Part shown: positions 58,498 to 64,000 of the stretch, piece after piece
How positions within the stretch are numbered: the stretch's first letter is position 1
How the letters are laid out: each line of letters starts with the position of its first letter
Translations under genes and position numbers: made by a program
DNA from: Mycobacterium asiaticum
Lineage (GTDB): Bacteria > Actinomycetota > Actinomycetes > Mycobacteriales > Mycobacteriaceae
Assembly: GCF_001673635.1 (NCBI RefSeq)
Contig: NZ_LZMH01000079.1
Span: forward strand, 1-64,000
Reading direction: 5' to 3'
DNA length: 64,000 bases
The notes under the pieces: generated by a model
Databases searched by the model: none
Told to the model about the DNA's origin: nothing
What the model saw: only the letters and a program-made list of their open reading frames with translations

Positions 58498-59541
58498 TCA
58501 GGCCGCGTTGGCCGCGGCGGTGGTCTCCTCGATCACCGCGTGGACGAACTGCATCTTGTCCAGCACCGCGGGCGGCAACACGAACGGATACAGGTCGTCG
58601 TGACCCATGGAACGGTTCACCATGTTCAGCGACCACGACAACGGCAGCCACATCTCGATGATCGTGGCAAACGCGCTGGGGCCCACCGGCGGTCGGTCGA
58701 ATGTCGCCGCCGCCGGGGCCAAGCCGCAGGACGCCGAGGTGTCCAGGGTGTCGCGGATGTGGAGGTAGTGCGCGAACGTCTCGGCCCAGTCCTCGGCGGC
58801 GTGCATGGTCGCGTACGACGAGACGAAGGTCTCCTGCCATCCGTCGGGGGCGCCTTCGCTGTAATGACGGTCCAGCGCCGCCTGGTAGTCGGCGTCGGGA
58901 TCGCCGAACAGCTCGTTGAAACGTGCCAGGTGCTGCTGCGACGGCGAGATCAGCCGGTAGAAGTAGTAGTGCCCGACCTCGTGCCGGAAGTGCCCCAACA
59001 GCGTCCGGTAGGGCTCTTCCATCTCCACCCGCAACTGCTCGCGGTGTACGTCGTCACCTTCGGCCAGATCCAGTGTGATGACACCGTTTTCGTGTCCGGT
59101 GAAGACCTTCTCGTGGGCACTGGACAGCAACCGGAAGGCCAACCCGTAGTCCGGGTCCTCGTCCCGCCCGACGATCGGCAGCTTCAGTTCCTTCAGCTCG
59201 GCGATCAGGCGCCGCTTGGCCGCCTCGGCGCGCGCGAACTCGGCCAAACCCACCGTGTCCTGGTCGTTGGGTCGTTCGATCGTCAACGCGCACGACTCGC
59301 ACAGGCCACCGGGATGATCGACCGGAACGATCCAATTGCATTCGGCCAGGTAGAGATTCGCGCACAACTGGTATTCGTTTGCGGGTACGGCGCCGGCGTG
59401 GTCGCTGTCCTGGTCCCGCTTTGCGATCACCAGCAGTGAGATCTGGTCCAGCGAGAACCCCAGCGCGCTGCCGCAGGACAGGCACTCGGAGTTCTCAAAG
59501 GCCAGGCGCTGGCCACAGTTGGGGCAGTGAAAGTCACGCAT
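58498..59541 (-). CDS. Zinc-ribbon metallopeptidase (Rv2568c-like)
   Basis: A 347-residue putative zinc metallopeptidase. An N-terminal zinc ribbon (Cys6, Cys9, Cys20, Cys23) is followed by more Cys pairs (LCANLYLAEC, LCESC). The catalytic motif is His187-Glu-Val-Gly-His191 in HFRHEVGHYYF, with a downstream Glu in AAEDWAETFAHYLH. I chose ATG 59541, with GAAGGTGA upstream, over GTG 59553. It overlaps the second transglutaminase by eight bases. It faces the ATP-grasp gene end-to-end with no gap, so the four genes form one convergent cluster. Confidence 0.9.
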   Translation of the reverse strand: MRDFHCPNCGQRLAFENSECLSCGSALGFSLDQISLLVIAKRDQDSDHAGAVPANEYQLCANLYLAECNWIVPVDHPGGLCESCALTIERPNDQDTVGLAEFARAEAAKRRLIAELKELKLPIVGRDEDPDYGLAFRLLSSAHEKVFTGHENGVITLDLAEGDDVHREQLRVEMEEPYRTLLGHFRHEVGHYYFYRLISPSQQHLARFNELFGDPDADYQAALDRHYSEGAPDGWQETFVSSYATMHAAEDWAETFAHYLHIRDTLDTSASCGLAPAAATFDRPPVGPSAFATIIEMWLPLSWSLNMVNRSMGHDDLYPFVLPPAVLDKMQFVHAVIEETTAAANAA

Positions 59542-60460
59542 GGAGCGCGTCACCTTCGAACGGGACGACGTCGACGCCGACGTCGATCACACTGCGCTCG
59601 GAGTTGGTGTAGATGATGCCGCGCAGCGGCGGCACATCCGCGTAGTCGCGGCCGCGTCCGACGACGATGTAACGCTCGTCGACCAGCGCGTCATTGGTGG
59701 GGTCCAGGCCCAGCCACTCGAACTGACCCGGCTGCTGGGGCGTCCACACCGACGCCCAGGCATGGGTCGCGTCAATGCCTATCATCCGATCCTTTCCCGG
59801 CGGAGGGTCGGTGGCCAGATACCCGGATACGTAGCAGGCCGCCAGACCGTTGGCGCGCAGGCAGGCGATCGCCAGCCTCGCGAAGTCTTGGCATACCCCC
59901 TCGCGGGCGGTCAGAACCTCACTGACTCGGGTGGAAACGGTGGTCGATCCCGAGCGGTAGGTGAAGTCGTGGAAGATGCGCGACGAGAGGTCGCGCAGCA
60001 CGTCCACCAACGGGCGTCCGGGCTCGAAACTGGGCGCGGCGTACTCGCGGACCTCGTCGGTGATTTCCGGCGGGTTGAGGTCCAGTGTGAAGTCGACCTC
60101 CAGCGCTCCCTGGCTACCGCTGGGGCGGGCCTCTTCCCACGGTCGCAGGGCCGGCCCGGCGTTATACAGGTTCGATGCCTGCATCACGACGTCGACGATG
60201 GAGTCGCTGGTGATCGTCAGCGTGCGGTGCGGTTCGGTGACGTGGAAATACGAGCTGATGTTGCCGTAGGTGTCACGGCTGGTGGAGCTGTCAGCCGGGG
60301 CTGGGTCGATGACCAGCCGGTGCGCGACGCATTTCTGCCGCAGCGAGTCGCGCGGGGTGAGGAATCCGCGGCCGTATGAGCTGGTCACGACGTCGGAGTA
60401 GCGGTACTCGGTGCGGTGCGTCACTCGGTAGCGCTTGGTGTCCAGGAAATCAGCGGGCAC
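59534..60460 (-). CDS. Transglutaminase-like protein (Rv2569c-like)
   Basis: 308 residues. The N-terminal beta domain (RYRVTHRTEYRYSDVVTSSYGRGFLTPR) is the bacterial transglutaminase-associated type, and the core has Cys190 (REGVCQDFARL), His233 (IDATHAWASVW) and Asp253 (WLGLDPTNDAL). It is cytoplasmic, as no signal peptide is seen. The pairing with an ATP-grasp ligase and metallopeptidase is a known conserved neighbourhood. It is the leading gene of the two-gene minus-strand operon with the metallopeptidase. Confidence 0.92.
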   Translation of the reverse strand: MPADFLDTKRYRVTHRTEYRYSDVVTSSYGRGFLTPRDSLRQKCVAHRLVIDPAPADSSTSRDTYGNISSYFHVTEPHRTLTITSDSIVDVVMQASNLYNAGPALRPWEEARPSGSQGALEVDFTLDLNPPEITDEVREYAAPSFEPGRPLVDVLRDLSSRIFHDFTYRSGSTTVSTRVSEVLTAREGVCQDFARLAIACLRANGLAACYVSGYLATDPPPGKDRMIGIDATHAWASVWTPQQPGQFEWLGLDPTNDALVDERYIVVGRGRDYADVPPLRGIIYTNSERSVIDVGVDVVPFEGDALHA

Positions 60461-60602
60461 CGACCAAACCTACTGCCAAGCGCACTACCAGGCGTTCACT
60501 CTGCGTGAAGGGCGCGTCTGCTTCGGAGCTATGCGCCCTGGATGCAGTATCGACGCGAAAATGGGGAACACTTGTTTACTGAAGGCAGAAAGGAGCCGCT
60601 CA

Positions 60603-61844
60603 GTGCAGGGACACGAGATCCGATCACTGGCCGATCTGGCGGGCGAGGGCACGCGTGTGCTGACGACGCTGGTCCGGGACATGCATCACGGGATCGCCGG
60701 CCGGGTGTTCAACTCGATAGGACCGGTGTCGAAACCCGTTCAGCTGGTCCACGACGCGACCGCCTCGACCATCTACCGTGCGGTCGACGGCGCCGTGCGC
60801 GGCTCGCTGTACGGCGCGGGCGCGCTGGCCGCGGGAACGGTGAGCAACGACGACGACGAGACCGTCCTGGCACACCCGCGGGTTGCGGGCGCGATCGCCG
60901 CGGTCAACGGCATCTATGGGGACGAGCTGGCCAACCGGGACAACGGGTTCGCGCTGGCCATGGGCATTCGCCGCAAGGGCCAGCCCGTCGCACTGACCGC
61001 GGACTCGCTGGCGACCGCTTTCCCGAAGGCCACCGGACGCATCGCCGTCTTCGTCCACGGCTGGTGCATGACCGAACGGTCCTGGTGGCGCAACCCGCGC
61101 ACCGGAGAACCGCTGCGCCCGTACGGTAAGCGGCTGCGCAAGGACCTGGGTTACACGCCGATCTTCCTGCGGTACAACACCGGCTTCCACATCTCGCAGA
61201 ACGGTCAGGAACTGGCTGACCTGCTCGACCGGGTGCACACGCTCTGGCCGGCGCCGGTGGAGGAAATAGTCCTGGTGGGGCATTCGATGGGCGGTTTGGT
61301 CTCGCGCAGCGCCTGCCACTACGGGCTCGCGCGCGACCACGCCTGGACCCGCGCCGTGCGCCACGTGGTGTGCCTGGGCTCGCCGCACCTGGGCGCCGAC
61401 CTGGAAAAAGGCGTCAACCTTGCCTCGTGGGCATTGGCGAAACTGCCCGAGACCCGCGGGATCGCACAGTTCCTCAACGCCCGCAGCTCCGGCGTGAAGG
61501 ATTTGCGCTACGGCGCGCTGCTGGACGAGGACTGGCGCGACCGCGACCCGGATGAGGTACTGCGGGACCGTTGCGGCGAGGTGCCCTTCCTGCCCGATGC
61601 GGTCTATCACTTCGTCTCCACCACCGCCGCCCCCCGCGCGCTGGGCCTGCTGGTGGGCGATCACCTGGTTCGCCCGAAGAGCGCCGCCGGCCGTGGACGG
61701 GTCCGCAAAATCCCGTTCGATGCCGCGCACGGGCTCACTCTCACCGGTCTCAACCACTTCGACCTGCTCAACCACCCACGGGTTTACGACAAGCTGCTGG
61801 AGTGGCTGAGCCAGGCGCCCGCCACCCCGCAAGCCGTCGGATAG
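60603..61844 (+). CDS. Alpha/beta hydrolase, lipase-like
   Basis: 413 residues. Residues about 1-140 form an N-terminal helical region with no recognised domain (VFNSIGPVSKPVQLVHDATAS). The hydrolase core starts at GRIAVFVHGWCMTERSWW (oxyanion His152-Gly153) and the nucleophile is Ser228 in VLVGHSMGGLVSRS. The His is likely in GLNHFDLLNH near the end. It resembles PGAP1-type or GPI-deacylase-like lipases. GTG 60603 is supported by AAGGAG about eight bases upstream. It starts 142 bases from the divergent transglutaminase gene and may belong functionally to that cluster; I recall no counterpart at this site in M. tuberculosis. Confidence 0.85.
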   Translation: MQGHEIRSLADLAGEGTRVLTTLVRDMHHGIAGRVFNSIGPVSKPVQLVHDATASTIYRAVDGAVRGSLYGAGALAAGTVSNDDDETVLAHPRVAGAIAAVNGIYGDELANRDNGFALAMGIRRKGQPVALTADSLATAFPKATGRIAVFVHGWCMTERSWWRNPRTGEPLRPYGKRLRKDLGYTPIFLRYNTGFHISQNGQELADLLDRVHTLWPAPVEEIVLVGHSMGGLVSRSACHYGLARDHAWTRAVRHVVCLGSPHLGADLEKGVNLASWALAKLPETRGIAQFLNARSSGVKDLRYGALLDEDWRDRDPDEVLRDRCGEVPFLPDAVYHFVSTTAAPRALGLLVGDHLVRPKSAAGRGRVRKIPFDAAHGLTLTGLNHFDLLNHPRVYDKLLEWLSQAPATPQAVG

Positions 61845-61894
61845 TTCACCGATAGGCGTTCCGAAACCGGGCGCTCGGGCGCACAATCAAAAAC

Positions 61895-62308
61895 GTGGCT
61901 ACCTGGGCCGACGTCGCCCGCATCGTCGCTGAACTGCCACTGACCGTTGAGCACGCACCACGTGACTGGCGGGTCGGCAAGAAGCTGATGGCGTGGGAAC
62001 GGCCGCTGCGCGGATCCGACCGCGAAGCGTTGATGCGAGCCGGGGTGGAGCCGCCCAGCGGCGACATCCTGGGTGTACGGGTGTCCGACGAAGGGGTGAA
62101 GCTGGCGCTGGTCGCCGATCAGCCCGAGGTGTACTTCACCACCCCGCACTTCGATGGCTATGCGGCGGTCCTGGTCCGGCTGGCCGAGATCGACGTCGTC
62201 GACCTCGAGGAACTGATCATCGAGGCCTGGCTGGTGCAGGCGCCGAAACGGCTGGTCAAGGAGTTCCTGGCGGAACGACCGAGCATCAGCCCCGCGGACA
62301 GTCAATAA
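61895..62308 (+). CDS. MmcQ/YjbR-like protein (Rv2570-like)
   Basis: 137 residues; a CyaY-like-fold DNA-binding-type family of unknown role. Typical segments are WRVGKKLMAWERPLR, VEPPSGDILGVRVSDEGVKLALV, EVYFTTPHFDGYAAVLVRL and LEELIIEAWLVQAPKRLVKEFLA. It starts at GTG 61895 and ends in a 23-base convergent overlap with the FUSC gene. Confidence 0.9.
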   Translation: MATWADVARIVAELPLTVEHAPRDWRVGKKLMAWERPLRGSDREALMRAGVEPPSGDILGVRVSDEGVKLALVADQPEVYFTTPHFDGYAAVLVRLAEIDVVDLEELIIEAWLVQAPKRLVKEFLAERPSISPADSQ

Positions 62309-63347
62309 CCGCCTGCAGGTCGTCGGCGCAGGTAAGCACGATTTCGGCGAGCAGAACCTCGGTCGGGTTGCGGGCCGCCGCCGCCAAACTGGCGGCATGG
62401 TCGCGCGCGGCCGCGGTATGGGCACACGCGGTGGCCTCGTCGGTGTCCGCCGCCGACGTCGCCTGCGCAAGCTCGCCCACCGCGCCGCGCAACGGCTCGG
62501 CCAGCCACGTCCCGACCGGCGGCGTGATGGTGCGGGCCAGCTGCAGGACGGCGCTGGCGAACAGGCCCAACCGTGCGGCCTGGTAGTCCACCGCCGCGAT
62601 GGTCTTTTGCATCGCTATCCGCAACGGGGCCCTACGCACGATCAGCCTGGCCGTGCTGCGGGCTTCGATCAATCCGCCCAACTGGTTGTGGAGCCGGTCG
62701 ACACAACTCAGCGGCCAGTCCGCCGAGACGCGTTCCGGGTCGGCGGTCACGTCGTTGATCTCCACGAGGGTGTCGTGCAGCGCACTCATCACGCCCGCCC
62801 GCGCGCTGGCCAACAGGGTCAGCGGGTTCGCCGGAAACAGCAGGATGCTGAACACCAGCGCCAGCCCGCCGCCGACCAGCGCGTCGAAGAGCCGCTCACC
62901 CACGACACCCGCGCTGTGCGCGAAAGCCAGCACCAAGGTCGCCGACACCGCGGTCTGATTGACGAACATGCCGCCCTGAGCGATGAAACCCGTACCGATC
63001 AGCACGGCAACACCCAGCGCCACGAAAACGGCCACCGTGAACGCCAGGCCGTCGGTTCCCAGCATCACCTGCACGGCGGCGCCGAGCACGATGCCCAGGG
63101 TGACCCCGACGATCATCTGCCCGGCCCGCCGAGCCCGCAGCACGTTGCTGGCCGACATGCACACCACGGCGGAGATGGGCGCGAAAAACGGCTGCGGATG
63201 GTGCAGCACGTCGTGGGTGAGATACCACGCCAGCCCGGCCGCCACCGAGGTCTGGGCGATGGGCCACAGTGCGGCGCGCAACCGGTGGGCGGCCGCCGCC
63301 GCGCCAACCCCAACCCGATCACGCAGCGAGGTGCTCACACCCTTCAT
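62286..63347 (-). CDS. FUSC-family membrane protein (Rv2571c-like)
   Basis: 353 residues. Several membrane helices in the first half (VAAGLAWYLTHDVLHHPQPFFAPISAVVCM, MIVGVTLGIVLGAAVQVML, FTVAVFVALGVAVLIGTGFI, LVGGGLALVFSILLFPANPL) are typical of the aromatic-acid exporter/FUSC superfamily. The second half is a cytoplasmic helical domain. Transport of an aromatic acid or drug is possible, but no substrate is indicated. It lies directly downstream of a second similar gene on the same strand. Confidence 0.9.
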   Translation of the reverse strand: MKGVSTSLRDRVGVGAAAAAHRLRAALWPIAQTSVAAGLAWYLTHDVLHHPQPFFAPISAVVCMSASNVLRARRAGQMIVGVTLGIVLGAAVQVMLGTDGLAFTVAVFVALGVAVLIGTGFIAQGGMFVNQTAVSATLVLAFAHSAGVVGERLFDALVGGGLALVFSILLFPANPLTLLASARAGVMSALHDTLVEINDVTADPERVSADWPLSCVDRLHNQLGGLIEARSTARLIVRRAPLRIAMQKTIAAVDYQAARLGLFASAVLQLARTITPPVGTWLAEPLRGAVGELAQATSAADTDEATACAHTAAARDHAASLAAAARNPTEVLLAEIVLTCADDLQAVIDCPRG

Positions 63348-63365
63348 CTAATCGGGCGCGGCGGT

Positions 63366-64000
63366 TCACTGCCCGAGGTCGATCACCCTTTGCAAGTCGT
63401 CGACACACGTCTGTACCCCCTCGGCCAGCGCCCAATCCCGTCCGCCGTGCGCGGCCGACGCCAGACTCGACGCGGCGCGACGAGCTGCGGCCACGTGTTC
63501 GGCTGCGGCGGTGCGGTCGGTTTCGGCGAGGGCGACCCCGGCTGCAAGTTCGCCGACGGCGTCGGGCAGGGCATCCGGCAGCGGGCCGCCGATGGCGGCC
63601 GTGGCGACGCGCGCCAGGTGCAGCGCCGACCCGGCGAGGACGGCCACGTGCGCGGTCTGCTGGTCGGCAATACCGGCCCGCTCCCGCACGCTCCAGCGTC
63701 GGGGCGCGGCCAGCGTCTGCCGGGCAGAGACCCGGGCCTGCATGAGCAGGCCCAGCTGCTGGTTGACCCGCTCCACGTCCGGTAGCGGCCAGCCCGGCTC
63801 CGGGACGCGGCCACCGACCGCGTCAGCCGAGTGGACCAGGACGTTGTGGACAGCGGCCAACAGTCCGACGCGGGCATTGTGCAGCACCTTGAGCGGATTG
63901 CCGGGGAACAACAGCGCGGCAAACATGATGGCAAGACCGCCGCCGATCAGCGTGTCCAGCAAGCGATCGATCACATCACCGCTGCGCGACACCGCGATCA
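63366..64000 (-). CDS. Second FUSC-family membrane protein, C-terminal part
   Basis: The open frame runs off the window edge at 64000, so only the last 211 or so residues are present. It has the same layout as its downstream neighbour: a membrane segment LIGGGLAIMFAALLFPGNPLKVLHNARVGLLAAVHNVLVHSADAV, then a helical domain rich in Ala and Arg ending QTCVDDLQRVIDLGQ (compare LTCADDLQAVIDCPRG in the neighbour). It ends 18 bases before the neighbour's start. The pair is a tandem duplication. Confidence 0.88.
   Translation of the reverse strand, partial: IAVSRSGDVIDRLLDTLIGGGLAIMFAALLFPGNPLKVLHNARVGLLAAVHNVLVHSADAVGGRVPEPGWPLPDVERVNQQLGLLMQARVSARQTLAAPRRWSVRERAGIADQQTAHVAVLAGSALHLARVATAAIGGPLPDALPDAVGELAAGVALAETDRTAAAEHVAAARRAASSLASAAHGGRDWALAEGVQTCVDDLQRVIDLGQ

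Noticed and set aside
1..64000. CRISPR arrays, tRNA or rRNA genes, insertion sequences, PE/PPE genes
   Set aside because: Looked for by eye; no spaced direct repeats, tRNA-like cloverleaf, transposase or PE/PPE motif was found.

Overview
The window is actinobacterial and almost certainly from a Mycobacterium, probably a slow-growing non-tuberculous one. The DNA is GC-rich. Nearly every core gene has a close counterpart in M. tuberculosis (Rv numbers below are recalled from memory, not searched). Characteristic mycobacterial families are present: mIHF, LprF, a PKS18-type type III PKS, the Rv1733c-like family and a MIRU repeat array. I saw no rRNA, tRNA, CRISPR array, insertion sequence or PE/PPE gene.

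Layout. (1) 1-300: rpoZ sequence folded back on itself as an inverted repeat, probably a contig-end or assembly chimera. (2) 333-10656, minus strand: gmk, mihF, and the pyrimidine operon pyrR-pyrB-pyrC-(MIRU)-Rv1382-like-carA-carB-pyrF, with a PyrR-box-like leader. (3) 10757-13152: accessory genes (a secreted CBM2 protein, and a TetR regulator divergent from an alpha/beta hydrolase). (4) 13193-19444: a cytochrome b5-desaturase / type III PKS / sulfotransferase operon (Rv1371-1373-like), lprF and a beta-lactamase-fold esterase (Rv1367c-like). (5) 19441-23464: monooxygenase, NHL-propeller membrane protein, an amidase relic and an HSL-type esterase. (6) 23624-30303: a six-gene operon of GntR regulator, two-cluster ferredoxin, lipoprotein, ABC permease, ABC ATPase and a large flavoprotein fused to HEAT repeats. 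(7) 30467-36180: adi-type decarboxylase, small secreted and membrane proteins, a DadA-like oxidoreductase and Rv2532c-like. (8) 36177-48630: nusB, efp, pepQ, aroQ, aroB, aroK, aroC, a minimal prepilin peptidase, aroE, mltG, ruvX, alaS and Rv2556c-like. (9) 48774-52342: Rv2557-like, a strong terminator, rarA and Rv2560-like. (10) 52451-61844: a predicted peptide-modification cluster (transglutaminase-DUF2126, circularly permuted ATP-grasp/alpha-E, zinc metallopeptidase, second transglutaminase, hydrolase). (11) 61895-64000: a YjbR-like protein and two tandem FUSC-type membrane proteins, the last cut by the window edge.

How it fits together. The minus-strand blocks 2 and 8 are housekeeping biosynthesis (UMP, GMP to GDP, shikimate, translation factors), built as tightly overlapping operons with many ATGA stop-start overlaps. 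Between them lies about 25 kb of accessory DNA. The most interesting parts are: block 6, which looks like an uptake-plus-redox pathway resembling AprA/AprB with its own GntR operators; block 10, a conserved but poorly understood ATP-grasp/transglutaminase system; the three-copy MIRU that extends the ATGA chain between pyrC and the next gene; and the lipid-type PKS/sulfotransferase operon.
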